From Azospirillum brasilense (lineage in GTDB: Bacteria; Pseudomonadota; Alphaproteobacteria; Azospirillales; Azospirillaceae): a stretch of DNA of 64,000 nucleotides. The notes beneath the pieces were generated by a model. It made no database searches. It was not told where the DNA came from and was given only the letters and a program-made list of their open reading frames with translations. A program made the position numbers and the translations under genes. Shown here one piece after another: positions 43,729 through 53,795 of the stretch. Numbering within the stretch: position 1 is the stretch's first letter; every line of letters starts with the position of its first letter. Location: the NCBI RefSeq assembly GCF_008365405.1, contig NZ_QOKV01000002.1, positions 487,861-551,860 of the forward strand, in the 5' to 3' direction.

Positions 43729-45465
43729 ATGCGTCATCAGGCAGATCAGGACCAGTCCGGGGACAGCGTCCCCGGCGGTGAGTCGCGCGCGCCGGCGGCC
43801 CGTCCGGCGACGGCCCCCATGACGGTTGCCGAACTTCCCCGGCTCGACGGGCTGTGGGCGCCGGTCTGGCTGCATGACGGCGGCCGCGGGCGGATGGTCT
43901 GGGGCAACCGCGCCGCCCTGGAGCTGTGGAACGCCGCGTCGCTCGCCGACTTCCAGGCCCGCGATTTCGGCAGCCAGCCGGAGGGGGCGCCGCAGGCCGA
44001 AGGGGAATCGGCGACGGGACGCTGGACCTTCTACCCCAAGGGCCGCCCGGTGACCGCCTGGGTGCGGCGCAGCGGCATGGCGCTGCCGGACGGGCGCCTG
44101 GGCATCCTGCACGAGGCGCAACTCGCCGCTCCCCTGGCCGCTCCGGACCATGGCGGCACCGACACCGAGGCGCTCGACCGTGAGCGCGCCATGCTGCAAA
44201 GCCTGATCGACTCGATGCCGGACATCGTCTTCTTCAAGGACGTGAACGGCACCTACCTCAAGGTCAACCGGGCGATGCTCGACTATGCGGGGCGCCCGCC
44301 GCTGGGGCTGACCGACCATCGGCTGTTCGATGCGGAGACGGCGGTGCGGCGGCGGCGGACCGACCAGATCGCCATGCAGAAGGGATTCTCGCGCAGCGAG
44401 GAGTGGTTCGTCCACCCGGACGGGCGCCGCGTGCTGATGGAGACCGCCAAAGCCGTCTGCCTCGACCGCAGCGGCAAGATGCTGGGCGTCGTCGGCATCG
44501 CCCGCGACATCACCGAGCGGCGGCAGACGGAGAAGCAGCTTCTGCGGCAGCACGCCCTGTTGCAGGGGATCATCGACACCATCCCCGACGCCGTCTTCTT
44601 CAAGGACCGGGACGGTGTGCTGCGCAAGGTCAACCGTGCCTTCGCCTCCTGGACCGGGCGACCGCTGGAGCAACTGATCGGTCTGGACAGCCACGAGATC
44701 TGGCCCCCCGAAATGGCTGACGGCATCCGCGCCGGCGACGCCTCGGTCTATGCCGAGGACCAGCCGCGGCGCAATGAGGAAACCATTCCGCTGCCCGATG
44801 GCGGGCGGATCTGGGTCGAGATCCTGAAGGCCCCGATTCGCGACGCCGGCAACGAGCTTCTCGGGCTGGTCGGCGTCGGGCGGGACATCACGCTGCGCAA
44901 GGCCGCCGAGGAGGACCTGCGGCGGAGCGAGGCGGAGAAGGACCATCTCGCCAACCACGACGCCCTGACCGGCCTGCCCAACCGCCGCCTCCTCTTCGAC
45001 CGTCTGGACGTGGCGCTGGCCCGGTCGCGGCGGTCCGGGCGCCCGTTGGCCCTGCTGTTCATCGACCTCGACGGGTTCAAGGCGGTCAACGACCGGATGG
45101 GCCACGATTGCGGGGACGAGGTGCTGCGCATCGCCGCCGCGCGAATCGCCGGTTGCCTGCGCCGCAGCGACACGGTGGCCCGTGTCGGCGGCGACGAGTT
45201 CACCGTCGTGCTGGAGGATGTGGCCTCCGCCGCGGACGCCGGGGGCGTGGCCGCCAAGATCGTGGAGGCGGTGGCGCTGCCCATCCCAGCGCGGGACACT
45301 ATCGCCGTTATCGGCGCCAGTGTTGGCATCGCCCTGTTCCCCACCGACGGATCGGACGCCCGCAGCCTGCTGGTGGCGGCGGACGGCGCGATGTACCGGG
45401 CCAAGCAGGCGGGCCGCGGCACCCATGTCTTCTACAAGGATGTTCGCGACAAGAATCCGGACTGA
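43729..45465 (+). CDS. PAS-domain diguanylate cyclase (GGDEF)
   Basis: 578 residues, no TM, so cytosolic. Three PAS-like units can be seen: about 40-130 (APVWLHDGGRGRMVWGN), about 152-275 (SLIDSMPDIVFFKDVNGTYLKVN, ending VVGIARDITERRQ), and about 278-405 (GIIDTIPDAVFFKDRDGVLRKVN, ending LVGVGRDITLRK). The GGDEF domain follows (about 410-570) with HDALTGLPNRRLLFDRL and the catalytic VGGDEF. The inhibitory I-site RxxD (RRSD) is five residues before GGDEF, so feedback by c-di-GMP is expected. No EAL domain. It makes c-di-GMP in response to a cytosolic signal bound by the PAS units. Confidence 0.92.
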   Translation: MRHQADQDQSGDSVPGGESRAPAARPATAPMTVAELPRLDGLWAPVWLHDGGRGRMVWGNRAALELWNAASLADFQARDFGSQPEGAPQAEGESATGRWTFYPKGRPVTAWVRRSGMALPDGRLGILHEAQLAAPLAAPDHGGTDTEALDRERAMLQSLIDSMPDIVFFKDVNGTYLKVNRAMLDYAGRPPLGLTDHRLFDAETAVRRRRTDQIAMQKGFSRSEEWFVHPDGRRVLMETAKAVCLDRSGKMLGVVGIARDITERRQTEKQLLRQHALLQGIIDTIPDAVFFKDRDGVLRKVNRAFASWTGRPLEQLIGLDSHEIWPPEMADGIRAGDASVYAEDQPRRNEETIPLPDGGRIWVEILKAPIRDAGNELLGLVGVGRDITLRKAAEEDLRRSEAEKDHLANHDALTGLPNRRLLFDRLDVALARSRRSGRPLALLFIDLDGFKAVNDRMGHDCGDEVLRIAAARIAGCLRRSDTVARVGGDEFTVVLEDVASAADAGGVAAKIVEAVALPIPARDTIAVIGASVGIALFPTDGSDARSLLVAADGAMYRAKQAGRGTHVFYKDVRDKNPD

Positions 45466-45548
45466 CGGGGGCGGAATCCGCTTGCGCGTTAGGAACAAAA
45501 GAAGAACAATACCCACCTTGCCGGTTCTTCACGGGAGAGGATGGGATC

Positions 45549-45938
45549 ATGTTCGTATGCGTCGATGGTGACCGCACCACCCGCCTGCGCCAGTGGGCCT
45601 GGCTCGACATCGGTGCTGGTAGGGGCGGTGCCGGGACGGGTCCCGGCGAGCGCCGCCTCGTCGGTTGGAGCGTCACGGACGAGGCGTGGCTCGTTTCCGA
45701 GCCCATCGGTGTCGTCGCCACCAGCCCGCTTGGCCGTCCGCCGGGCTGGGCGGTGACCGACAACCACCGCCGGTATCTGCTCGAACAGCCCGGCCTGCCC
45801 CATGGGGACGAGCCGCTGGCCGCCATCGACTGTCTGCGGGCGAACGGCAGCCTCGACCCGACGGCTCCCATCAGCATCGTGCCCTGGCGCCCCGGCAAAT
45901 CCACCGCCGAACGCATCTTCGAGCGCCGGACGGCCTGA
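45549..45938 (+). CDS. Hypothetical protein
   Basis: 129 residues from ATG 45549, with GGAGAGG upstream. It opens MFVCVDGDRTTRLRQWAWLDI and has a central WSVTDEAWLVSEPIGVVATS and an end PISIVPWRPGKSTAERIFERRTA. No TM, signal or recognised motif. Compact and Trp-rich, it looks like a small globular protein. Confidence 0.5.
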   Translation: MFVCVDGDRTTRLRQWAWLDIGAGRGGAGTGPGERRLVGWSVTDEAWLVSEPIGVVATSPLGRPPGWAVTDNHRRYLLEQPGLPHGDEPLAAIDCLRANGSLDPTAPISIVPWRPGKSTAERIFERRTA

Positions 45939-46021
45939 TCGCGCAAAGATGCGCCGCTGCGTGACGGAACGGCCTTTTTCCCGTTGAAAGCCATGGTTGA
46001 GGCGGGAAAGGGTCGTTCACC

Positions 46022-46786
46022 ATGCAGCAGCGCTGGCCGCAGAGGCTCTGGGTCGTCCGTCACGGGGAGAGCGCCGGGAATGTCGCGCGCGATGCCGCTT
46101 ACGCCGCGGGGCTGGGGCGGATCGACATCGCGGAGCGCGACGTCGACGTGCCGCTCAGCCGCCAGGGTGAGGAGCAGTCCGAGGCGCTGGCGCGCTGGTT
46201 CGCTTCCCTGCCACCGGGCGAACGGCCCGACGTGGTGCTGACCTCCCCCTATCGGCGCGCCCGGCGCACGGCGGAGATCATCCACGCCGGGGGCGGCCTG
46301 CCGGTTGAGCCCACGGAATTTGTGGTGGACGAGCGGCTGCGCGAGAAGGAGTTCGGCATCCTCGACCGGCTGACCGCCGTCGGCATCGCGCAGGAACACC
46401 CCGATCAGGCGGAGTTCCGCCGCCTCCTCGGCAAGTTCTACTTCCGCCCGCCCGCCGGGGAAAGCTGGTGCGACGTGATCCTGCGGCTGCGCAGCGCGCT
46501 CGACACCATCAGCCTGCATCATGGCGGGCAGCGCGTGCTGGTGGTCAGTCATCAGGTCGTCGTGTTGTGCCTGCGCTATCTGCTGGAAGGCATGACGGAG
46601 GAGCAGATCCTCGCCATCGACCGTGAGGGCGACGTGGCGAACTGCGGGGTCACCGAATACGCCTTCGATCCTGCCCAGGGGCACAGCGGGCGGATGCAGC
46701 TTCGCCGTTACAACTTCGTCGCCCCGCTGGAGGCGGCCGGGGCGCCGCTGACCGCCGAACCCGACGCCAACGCGGCCGTCCGATGA
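46022..46786 (+). CDS. Histidine phosphatase family protein
   Basis: 254 residues with the phosphoglycerate-mutase-like core. The phosphohistidine motif RLWVVRHGESAGN is near residue 12. Next come VDVPLSRQGEEQSEAL and PDVVLTSPYRRARRTAEII, which carries the second catalytic Arg, and the acid ERLREKEFGILDRL. The second catalytic His is in RVLVVSHQVVVLCLRYLL. All catalytic positions are present, so an active phosphatase is expected; the substrate is unknown. The stop overlaps the next gene start (ATGA), so it is coupled to the hydrate dehydratase. Confidence 0.88.
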   Translation: MQQRWPQRLWVVRHGESAGNVARDAAYAAGLGRIDIAERDVDVPLSRQGEEQSEALARWFASLPPGERPDVVLTSPYRRARRTAEIIHAGGGLPVEPTEFVVDERLREKEFGILDRLTAVGIAQEHPDQAEFRRLLGKFYFRPPAGESWCDVILRLRSALDTISLHHGGQRVLVVSHQVVVLCLRYLLEGMTEEQILAIDREGDVANCGVTEYAFDPAQGHSGRMQLRRYNFVAPLEAAGAPLTAEPDANAAVR

Positions 46787-47706
46787 GTAGTTTTCCGATG
46801 AGCGATTTTCCAATAAGCGACTCGATCCCGGTCACCCGTGACCTGCTGCGCACCATGCCGCTTCCCCATCCCGGCGACGGCGCCGACAAGGACGGGCGGG
46901 GCCGGGTGCTGGTCATCGGCGGCAGCGTGGAGGTGCCGGGCGCCGTGCTTTTGGCCGGGACGGCGGCGTTGCGCGCCGGGGCGGGCAAGCTCCAGATGGC
47001 GACCTGCCGCAGCGTGGCCCCGCATCTCGGGCTCGCCGTACCGGAGGCGCTGGTGCTCGGCCTGCATGAAACGGCGGAGGGCGGCATCGCTCCCGACTGC
47101 GTGGACATGTTGTGTGAGCGAGCAGCCCGCTGCACCGCGGTGCTGATCGGTCCCGGCATGATGGACAAGCGGGCGGTCGCCGACCTGACCGGCGCGCTGA
47201 TCGCCGGGCTGGGCGGGGAGGGCGGACCCGTTCTGGTCATCGACGCCGAAGCGCTGATGGGCTTGGACGACGCCAACGAAGCGCTGTGCCGCCGCCGCGG
47301 CCGGACGATCATCACGCCGCACGCCGGCGAAATGGCCGGCCTGTCCGGAATCAGCCGGGAGGAGGTGGAGGCCGACCCACCCGCGGCCGCCCGCCGCGTT
47401 GCGGACCTTCACAAGGTGATCGTCGTGCTGAAAGGGGCCTGCACCCACATCGCCACGCCGGACGGGCGGATGTGGGCCTATGACGGCGGCAATGTCGGTC
47501 TCGCCACCTCGGGGTCGGGCGACACGCTGGCGGGCGTCATCGCCGGGCTGGCCGCAAGGGGCGCCGACCCGGCCCAGGCGGCGATCTGGGGAGTCCATTT
47601 GCACGGCGAGGCCGGCAACCGTCTGGCCCGCCGCGGCCCACTGGGCTTCCTGGCCCGCGAGTTGCTCGCCCAGGTGCCGGAGATCATGGCCGAACTGTCG
47701 GCCTGA
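46783..47706 (+). CDS. NAD(P)H-hydrate dehydratase (YjeF C-terminal/carbohydrate-kinase family)
   Basis: 307 residues; the start ATGA overlaps the phosphatase stop. The ribokinase-like dehydratase pattern is complete: DKDGRGRVLVIGGSVEVPGAVLLAGTAALRAGAGKLQMAT, VLIGPGMMDK, VIDAEALMGL, TIITPHAGEMAGL, VVLKGACTHIATPDG, and the C-terminal ATP-site block NVGLATSGSGDTLAGVIAGLAARG. It repairs hydrated NAD(P)H using ADP or ATP. Some bacteria fuse it to the NAD(P)HX epimerase domain; here the epimerase domain is absent. Confidence 0.9.
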   Translation: MSSFPMSDFPISDSIPVTRDLLRTMPLPHPGDGADKDGRGRVLVIGGSVEVPGAVLLAGTAALRAGAGKLQMATCRSVAPHLGLAVPEALVLGLHETAEGGIAPDCVDMLCERAARCTAVLIGPGMMDKRAVADLTGALIAGLGGEGGPVLVIDAEALMGLDDANEALCRRRGRTIITPHAGEMAGLSGISREEVEADPPAAARRVADLHKVIVVLKGACTHIATPDGRMWAYDGGNVGLATSGSGDTLAGVIAGLAARGADPAQAAIWGVHLHGEAGNRLARRGPLGFLARELLAQVPEIMAELSA

Positions 47707-47731
47707 GACCGCCGGCCTCGAAACGCCAGTC

Positions 47732-47905
47732 TCAGAACACCAGCTTGGCGGCCTGGTAGAGGATGACCCAAGGAGCGGCGATCAGCCCGCCCCACAGGGC
47801 GACCAGCGGCAGGCCGCGCAGCTTCTTGGCCGGGGCCGGAGCGGTGAGAGGGAGCGGAAAGGAAACGGTCTCGGTGGTGCCGACAGCGGGATTGTACTGG
47901 GACAT
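47732..47905 (-). CDS. Small single-TM protein
   Basis: 57 residues from ATG 47905, with a good GGCAGG site. A Pro/Thr-rich N terminus and KKLRG are followed by one hydrophobic segment (PLVALWGGLIAAPWVILYQAA), so it is a membrane peptide. Function unknown. Confidence 0.5.
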   Translation of the reverse strand: MSQYNPAVGTTETVSFPLPLTAPAPAKKLRGLPLVALWGGLIAAPWVILYQAAKLVF

Positions 47906-48111
47906 GATGACCTGCCGATCTGTGTGTGAGGGCAGGATGCACGCCGATCTCTTAACGACGATTAAAGTCGGGGGTAGCCGCCGTGCAGGATTCCGGCGTA
48001 CCGCCGCCGGGTAGAAAGGCGCGTTCGAGTGGGCAATTTCGGAGAGTTCCGAGCGTCTTGACAAAGATTATCGATCGTCCCGAGATGCCCTTCGGAAGAA
48101 GGAAGTGGTTC

Positions 48112-48291
48112 ATGCCAACTATGAACAGCGGCTCGTCCGAGGCGCTTCGCCGGCTTCATCGGGAAACGGTGGTCGAGCGTGAAAAGCTGAGGAAGCTTCG
48201 GCGCGCCATCCTGGTGGGCGTCGACGACTGCAGAAACGGCCGCCTGGACGACCGCCCCATTGCCGACATCCTGAACGACATTGACGATTGA
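48112..48291 (+). CDS. Small hypothetical protein (weak ParD-like resemblance)
   Basis: 59 residues from ATG 48112, with AAGGAAG upstream; next ATG at 48121. Helical and charged: RRLHRETVVEREKLRKLRRAILVGVDDCRNGRL, ending DRPIADILNDIDD. The C-terminal half faintly recalls ParD antitoxins, but no toxin gene is adjacent, so a toxin-antitoxin call is not supported. Confidence 0.45.
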   Translation: MPTMNSGSSEALRRLHRETVVEREKLRKLRRAILVGVDDCRNGRLDDRPIADILNDIDD

Positions 48292-48370
48292 CAGGCGATG
48301 TCCCGCCGCATCATGAGCGCTGCGAAGCGCCGGCTGTCGTGTCCTGCGCCTTCTGCACGAAAAGATGGAA

Positions 48371-48408
48371 CCGGACCGCCGCATCCCGCAAGGATGAGGC
48401 CGGTCCGG
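48371..48408 (-). terminator. Hairpin downstream of the MHS symporter gene
   Basis: CCGGACCG (48371-48378) pairs perfectly with CGGTCCGG (48401-48408), with an inner CATCC/GGATG pair extending the stem. On the minus strand it is followed by a moderately T-rich stretch, 20 bp after the MHS-gene stop. Confidence 0.5.
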
Positions 48409-48427
48409 CTCCCGACGTTCGCTCAGG

Positions 48428-49735
48428 TCACTTGGCCAGCGTCTTGTTGAGCCACAGGGCCAGCAACGTGCAGACCGCGCCTGATAGCAGGTAGGCGCCG
48501 GCCGAGAACAGGCCGTAGTTTGCCGACAGCACCAGCGCGACCAGTGGCGCGAAGCCCGCCCCGAACAGCCAGGCGAGGTCCGAGGTGATGGCCGCACCGG
48601 TGTAGCGGTAGCGCTGGGTGAAGCCCGACGCGACCACGCCCGACGACTGGCCGAAGGACAGGCCCAGGATCACGAAGCCAACGATCATGAAGACCAGTTC
48701 GCCCAGCGGCCCGCCGTTCAGCAGCAGGGGCGCCACGCCGCTGAACACGGCGATGGCCGCGGCGCAGCTTCCCACCAGGGTGCGGCGGCCGATGCGGTCG
48801 GCGATCCAGCCGGAGGCGATGATGGCCCCCAACCCGAAGAAGGCCCCGACCACCTCGATCAGCAGGAAGTCCGCCGGGGTGTCCTGCGTGTAGAGGAAGA
48901 TCCAGGACAGCGGGAAGACGGTGACCATGTGGAACAGCGCGAAGCTGGCCAGCGGGGCGAAGGCGCCCAGCACGACGCGCATGCCCTCGTTGCGCAGCAT
49001 CTCGGTCACCGGGACCGGCTGAAGCTCGCGGCTTTCGAACAGGTGGGTGTATTCCGGCGTCACCACGATGCGCAGCCGCGCGAACAGCGCCACCACGTTG
49101 ATGGCGAAGGCCACGAAGAACGGGTAGCGCCAGCCCCAGCTGAAGAAGTCCTCGGCCGACAGGTTGCCGGCGAAATAGGCGAACAGCGCGCTCGCCACGA
49201 TCAGCCCGATGGGCGCGCCGAGCTGCGGAATCATCGCGTACCAGCCGCGCCGGTTCTCCGGCGCGTTCAGCGCCAGCAGCGAGGCGAGGCCGTCCCAGGC
49301 GCCGCCCAGCGCGAGGCCCTGGCCGATGCGGGCCGCCGCCAGCAGCCAGATCGCCGCCGCACCGATCTGCTCGTAGCTCGGCAGGAAGGCGATGGCGACC
49401 GTCGAGGTTCCCAGCAGGAACAGGGAGAGGGTCAGTTTGGCGCCGCGCCCGTGGGCGCGGTCGATGGCCATGAACAGCATGCTGCCCACCGGGCGGGCGA
49501 CGAAGGCCAGCGCGAAGATCGCGAAGGACCACAGCGTTCCAGTCAGCGGATCAAGATAGGGAAAGACCAGCTTCGGGAAGACAATCACCGAAGCGATGGC
49601 ATAAACGAAAAAATCGAAGAATTCGGACGTCCGTCCGATGATGACGCCAATCGCGATTTCACCGGGATTCACCCTGTGGTCGCGGGCATTGACCAGCCTT
49701 GCGTCCCGTTCGGTCGCCGTGGTCGATGATCCCAT
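48428..49735 (-). CDS. MFS transporter, metabolite:H+ symporter (MHS) family
   Basis: 435 residues; ATG at 49735 preferred over 49756 because of a GGGGGGA ribosome site just upstream. Twelve TM helices in the MHS pattern. The N-terminal IGRTSEFFDFFVYAIASVIVFPKLVFP carries the conserved acidic FxDFF region; GRGAKLTLSLFLLGTSTVAIAFLP and the loop SGWIADRIGRRTLVGS between halves are also typical. MHS members move organic acids and other metabolites with protons. The 3' end has a hairpin. It diverges from cyoA; about 210 bp of intergenic DNA between them carries two symmetrical sites that may regulate both. Confidence 0.85.
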   Translation of the reverse strand: MGSSTTATERDARLVNARDHRVNPGEIAIGVIIGRTSEFFDFFVYAIASVIVFPKLVFPYLDPLTGTLWSFAIFALAFVARPVGSMLFMAIDRAHGRGAKLTLSLFLLGTSTVAIAFLPSYEQIGAAAIWLLAAARIGQGLALGGAWDGLASLLALNAPENRRGWYAMIPQLGAPIGLIVASALFAYFAGNLSAEDFFSWGWRYPFFVAFAINVVALFARLRIVVTPEYTHLFESRELQPVPVTEMLRNEGMRVVLGAFAPLASFALFHMVTVFPLSWIFLYTQDTPADFLLIEVVGAFFGLGAIIASGWIADRIGRRTLVGSCAAAIAVFSGVAPLLLNGGPLGELVFMIVGFVILGLSFGQSSGVVASGFTQRYRYTGAAITSDLAWLFGAGFAPLVALVLSANYGLFSAGAYLLSGAVCTLLALWLNKTLAK

Positions 49736-49820
49736 GGTCCCCCCACCGTCTGGCAATTGCGTCAGAGGGAATTAAATAGGCACCGCAACGGCATTCTGCC
49801 ACGCCCATGGGCGCATTGCT

Positions 49821-49834
49821 TTGATGTGCGTCAA
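49821..49834. promoter_or_regulatory. FNR/CRP-type box in the cyoA intergenic region
   Basis: TTGAT-GTGC-GTCAA matches the FNR consensus TTGAT-N4-ATCAA at nine of ten defined positions. It lies 112-125 bp upstream of the cyoA start and 86-99 bp from the MHS gene start. It may repress cyoABCD under low oxygen, or act on the divergent MHS gene. Confidence 0.5.
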
Positions 49835-49855
49835 TGGCGGCGCGAAATCGCGGCG

Positions 49856-49876
49856 CATTGGACAAATTGTCCAATG
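49856..49876. promoter_or_regulatory. Perfect 21-bp palindrome upstream of cyoA
   Basis: CATTGGACAA, a single A, and TTGTCCAATG form perfect 10-bp arms, centred 80 bp before the cyoA start. This is the strongest operator-like symmetry in the window; the cognate regulator is not recognisable. Confidence 0.55.
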
Positions 49877-49945
49877 TCCGACCCGGCCCGTGGGGGTTAG
49901 CTCTTCGCCCAAATCCAAAGCGAACCCCTGCTGACAGGTCCTGCC

Positions 49946-51133
49946 TTGACCCGTTTCCGCGCCTTGGCCCTCCTGCCGCTGATGGCGGTTTTGAGTGGCT
50001 GCAACCTTGTGGTGATGAGCCCGTCCGGCGACGTGGCGAGCCAACAGGCCAACCTCATCACCATTTCCACCCTCCTGATGCTTCTCATCATCATTCCGGT
50101 GATGGTGCTGACGGTGCTGTTCGCGTGGCGCTACCGCCAGTCGAATAGCACGGCCCAGTACGACCCGGATTGGGACCATTCGACGCAGCTCGAGCTGGTG
50201 ATCTGGGCGGCCCCGCTGCTCATCATCATCTGCCTGGGCGCCCTCACCTGGATGGCGACCCACCTGCTCGACCCCTACCGCCCGCTCGACCGCATCGCCG
50301 CCGGGCGCCCGGTTCCGGCCGACACCAAGATGCTCGACGTCAACGTCGTGGCGCTGGACTGGAAGTGGCTGTTCATCTACCCGGAATACGGCATCGCCAC
50401 GGTGAACGAGGTGGCCGCCCCGGTGGACCGCCCGATCCGCTTCAACATCACCTCCTCGACGGTGATGAACTCCTTCTACATCCCGGCGCTGGCCGGGCAG
50501 ATCTACGCCATGGCCGGCATGGAGACGAAGCTGCACGCCGTCATCAACGAGCCGGGCAGCTACAAGGGCTTCTCCGCCAACTACAGCGGCGCCGGCTTCT
50601 CGCACATGCGCTTCACCTTCCACGGTCTGGCCGCCGACGGCTTCGACACGTGGGTGGCGGACATCAAGGCGGGCGGCGGCAAGCTCGACCGCGACGGCTA
50701 CCTCCAGCTTGAGCGTCCCAGCGAGAACGAGCCGGTGCGCCGCTACGGCGCCGTCGACTCGGGCCTGTTCAAGGCCATCGTCGGGATGTGCGTCGAGCCG
50801 GGCAAGATGTGCATGCACGACATGATGGCCATCGACGCCAAGGGCGGCCTCGGGCTGGCCGGCATCGACAACGTGATGCCGCTGATGCACGACAAGCTGT
50901 CCCGCCGCGGCACCGCGGTTCTCGGCCCGGCTCCGGTCTATGTGGCGGGCATCTGCTCGACCGAGGAACTGACCGGCCGCGCCGTCGAGTCGTCGCTGGG
51001 CGTGCTGAACGCCCCCGCCGACGAGTCCCCGATTTCCGGCCCCATTTCTGGCGCGGGTCTGCCGCGCTCCTCCATCACGCCGATCTCCGCGCCCGCCCCT
51101 GCGTTTGGGCCGCGGCTGACGGCCAATCCTTGA
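49946..51133 (+). CDS. cyoA: Cytochrome bo3 ubiquinol oxidase subunit II
   Basis: 395 residues; start TTG at 49946 (AGGTC upstream), as no ATG or GTG gives a better frame. The lipoprotein signal peptide ends LMAVLSGC, with Cys at about 19 for lipid attachment. Two TM helices follow (about 38-62 and 85-105). The periplasmic cupredoxin domain (about 125-290) has no CuA ligand set, so it is a quinol rather than a cytochrome c oxidase subunit. Phrases typical of CyoA include [23 protein letters not shown] and [18 protein letters not shown]. The last about 60 residues are a Pro/Ser-rich tail. First gene of the cyo operon. Confidence 0.92.
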   Translation: MTRFRALALLPLMAVLSGCNLVVMSPSGDVASQQANLITISTLLMLLIIIPVMVLTVLFAWRYRQSNSTAQYDPDWDHSTQLELVIWAAPLLIIICLGALTWMATHLLDPYRPLDRIAAGRPVPADTKMLDVNVVALDWKWLFIYPEYGIATVNEVAAPVDRPIRFNITSSTVMNSFYIPALAGQIYAMAGMETKLHAVINEPGSYKGFSANYSGAGFSHMRFTFHGLAADGFDTWVADIKAGGGKLDRDGYLQLERPSENEPVRRYGAVDSGLFKAIVGMCVEPGKMCMHDMMAIDAKGGLGLAGIDNVMPLMHDKLSRRGTAVLGPAPVYVAGICSTEELTGRAVESSLGVLNAPADESPISGPISGAGLPRSSITPISAPAPAFGPRLTANP

Positions 51134-51146
51134 GCGGCCCACCGCC

Positions 51147-53153
51147 ATGATCGACACATCGACCGTCGCCACCCACCCGCTCTTCGGGCGTCTGACCCTG
51201 GAGTCCTTCCCCTATCACGAGCCCATCGTGGTCGCGACCTTCGTCGCGGTCGTGCTGGGCGGCCTCGCGCTCGTCGCGGCGCTGAGCTATTTCCGGTTGT
51301 GGGGCTATCTCTGGAAGGAGTGGTTCACCACCGTCGACCACAAGCGCATCGGCATCATGTACATGGTGCTGGGCCTCGTCATGCTGCTGCGCGGCTTCGC
51401 CGACGCCATCATGATGCGCCTCCAGCAGGCCATGGCCTTCGGCGGCAGCGAGGGCTACCTCAACGCCCACCACTACGACCAGATCTTCACCGCCCACGGC
51501 GTCATCATGATCTTCTTCGTGGCGATGCCCTTCGTCACGGGCCTGATGAACTACGTGGTGCCACTGCAGATCGGCGCCCGCGACGTGTCCTTCCCGTTCC
51601 TGAACAACTTCAGCTTCTGGATGACGGTGGGCGGTGCGGTGCTGATCATGGCCTCGCTGTTCGTCGGCGAGTTCGCGCGCACCGGCTGGCTGGCCTATCC
51701 GCCGCTGTCCAACATCGCCTACAGCCCTGAGACGGGTGTCGACTATTACATCTGGGCGTTGCAGATCGCCGGTGTCGGAACAACATTGTCCGGCATCAAC
51801 CTGATCTGCACGATCGTCAAGATGCGCGCCCCCGGCATGACCATGATGAAGATGCCGGTCTTCACCTGGACGTCGCTCTGCACCAACGTGCTGATCGTCG
51901 CCTCCTTCCCGATCCTGACCGCCACGCTGGTCCTGCTGTCGCTGGACCGCTACGTCGGCACGAACTTCTTCACGAACGATCTCGGCGGCAGCCCGATGAT
52001 GTACGTGAACCTGATCTGGATCTGGGGCCACCCGGAGGTCTACATCCTGATCCTGCCGGTCTTCGGCATCTTCTCCGAAGTCACCTCGACCTTCTCGGGC
52101 AAGAAGCTGTTCGGCTACACCTCCATGGTCTACGCGACGGTGGTCATCACGATCCTGTCCTACCTGGTGTGGCTGCACCACTTCTTCACCATGGGGTCGG
52201 GCGCCAGCGTGAACTCGTTCTTCGGCATCACGACGATGATCATCTCGATCCCGACGGGTGCGAAGATCTTCAACTGGCTGTTCACCATGTACCGCGGCCG
52301 CATCCGGTTCGAGCTGCCGATGATGTGGACCGTCGCCTTCATGCTGACCTTCGTGGTCGGCGGCATGACGGGCGTTCTGCTGGCCGTTCCGCCGGCGGAC
52401 TTCGTCCTGCACAACAGCCTGTTCCTGATCGCCCACTTCCACAACGTCATCATCGGCGGCGTGCTGTTCGGCCTGTTCGCCGGCATCTACTACTGGTGGC
52501 CCAAGGCCTTCGGCTTCCGCCTCGATCCCTTCTGGGGCAAGGTCTCCTTCTGGTGCTGGGTGATCGGCTTCTGGGTCGCCTTCATGCCGCTCTACGTCCT
52601 GGGCCTGATGGGCGTCACCCGCCGCCTGCGCGTGTTCGAGGACCCGTCGCTCCAGATCTGGTTCCAGATCGCCGCCGTGGGCGCCGTTCTGATTGCGGCG
52701 GGCATCGGCGCCTTCCTCCTCCAGATCGCCGTCAGCGTCTGGAAGCGCCGTGAGCTGGTCGACCGCACGGGCGACCCGTGGGACGGCCGCACGCTGGAAT
52801 GGGCGACCTCCTCGCCGCCGCCGGACTACAACTTCGCCTTCACCCCGATGATCCACGACAACGACGCGTGGTGGGACATGAAGAAGCGCGGCTACAAGCG
52901 TCCGCTGGGCGGCTACAAGGCGATCCATATGCCCAGCAACAGCGGCACCGGCGTGATCCTGGCCGGGATCAGCGTGGTCCTCGGCTTCGCCCTGGTCTGG
53001 TACATCTGGTGGCTTGCCGCGGTGAGCTTCGTCGCCCTGCTGGCGGCCGCCATCCACCACACCTTCAACTATCACCGCGACTTCCACATCCCCGCGGACG
53101 TGGTGGTGCGGACCGAGAACGAGCGGACCCGTCTCCTCTCCGGGCAGGTGTAA
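51147..53153 (+). CDS. cyoB: Cytochrome bo3 ubiquinol oxidase subunit I
   Basis: 668 residues, very close to the E. coli CyoB plan. Quinone-site residues are conserved in [11 protein letters not shown] (Arg, Asp) and HHYDQIF. Haem ligands are present: His in [11 protein letters not shown] for low-spin haem, and both His of HFHNVIIGG. CuB ligands are His of [12 protein letters not shown] (with the cross-linked Tyr) and the pair LHHFF. Proton-channel residues in [12 protein letters not shown] and FNWLFTMY are retained. It pumps protons while reducing oxygen with ubiquinol. The start is 13 bp after the cyoA stop; cyoC follows in 3 bp. Confidence 0.95.
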   Translation: MIDTSTVATHPLFGRLTLESFPYHEPIVVATFVAVVLGGLALVAALSYFRLWGYLWKEWFTTVDHKRIGIMYMVLGLVMLLRGFADAIMMRLQQAMAFGGSEGYLNAHHYDQIFTAHGVIMIFFVAMPFVTGLMNYVVPLQIGARDVSFPFLNNFSFWMTVGGAVLIMASLFVGEFARTGWLAYPPLSNIAYSPETGVDYYIWALQIAGVGTTLSGINLICTIVKMRAPGMTMMKMPVFTWTSLCTNVLIVASFPILTATLVLLSLDRYVGTNFFTNDLGGSPMMYVNLIWIWGHPEVYILILPVFGIFSEVTSTFSGKKLFGYTSMVYATVVITILSYLVWLHHFFTMGSGASVNSFFGITTMIISIPTGAKIFNWLFTMYRGRIRFELPMMWTVAFMLTFVVGGMTGVLLAVPPADFVLHNSLFLIAHFHNVIIGGVLFGLFAGIYYWWPKAFGFRLDPFWGKVSFWCWVIGFWVAFMPLYVLGLMGVTRRLRVFEDPSLQIWFQIAAVGAVLIAAGIGAFLLQIAVSVWKRRELVDRTGDPWDGRTLEWATSSPPPDYNFAFTPMIHDNDAWWDMKKRGYKRPLGGYKAIHMPSNSGTGVILAGISVVLGFALVWYIWWLAAVSFVALLAAAIHHTFNYHRDFHIPADVVVRTENERTRLLSGQV

Positions 53154-53156
53154 AGC

Positions 53157-53795
53157 ATGAGCACGACCCTGACAGCCGAACGGAGCCGCACCCAACAGGC
53201 TCCGGTCTTCCACGTGGTGGAGGAGCACGCGCACCCCGAAGGCTCCAGCACCATGCTGGGCTTCTGGATCTACCTGATGAGCGACTGCCTCATCTTCGCG
53301 GTGCTGTTCGCGACCTACGGCGTGCTCGGCGGCAACTACGCCGCCGGGCCGTCGCCCAAGGACCTGTTCGACCTGCCGCTGGTGGCGCTGAACACCGCCA
53401 TGCTGCTGTTCTCCTCCATCACCTATGGCTTCGCCATGCTGGCGATGGAGAAGGGGCGGGTGTCGCAGACCCAGCTGTGGCTGGCGGTGACCGGCCTGTT
53501 CGGCGCCGCCTTCCTGGCGATCGAGCTGTACGAGTTCGCCCACCTGATCCACATCGGGGCGACCCCGCAGCGCAGCGCCTTCCTGTCGTCCTTCTTCACG
53601 CTGGTCGGCACCCACGGGCTGCACGTCACCTTCGGCCTCGTCTGGCTGGTGACGCTGATGGTCCAGGTCAACAAGCGCGGCCTGATCCCGGCCAACCGCC
53701 GCCGCCTGATGTGCCTCAGCCTGTTCTGGCACTTCCTGGACGTCATCTGGATCGGCGTCTTCACCTTCGTCTATCTGATGGGAATGCTGCGATGA
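53157..53795 (+). CDS. cyoC: Cytochrome bo3 ubiquinol oxidase subunit III
   Basis: 212 residues, five TM helices, the standard length of CyoC. It has [36 protein letters not shown] near the start and [19 protein letters not shown] and [22 protein letters not shown] at the end, all diagnostic for the subunit III family. It supports assembly and stability of subunit I. The start is 3 bp after cyoB; the stop overlaps cyoD as ATGA. Confidence 0.93.
   Translation: MSTTLTAERSRTQQAPVFHVVEEHAHPEGSSTMLGFWIYLMSDCLIFAVLFATYGVLGGNYAAGPSPKDLFDLPLVALNTAMLLFSSITYGFAMLAMEKGRVSQTQLWLAVTGLFGAAFLAIELYEFAHLIHIGATPQRSAFLSSFFTLVGTHGLHVTFGLVWLVTLMVQVNKRGLIPANRRRLMCLSLFWHFLDVIWIGVFTFVYLMGMLR

Noticed and set aside
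48112..48291. ParD-like antitoxin
   Set aside because: Only weak similarity and no toxin gene on either side; kept as hypothetical.
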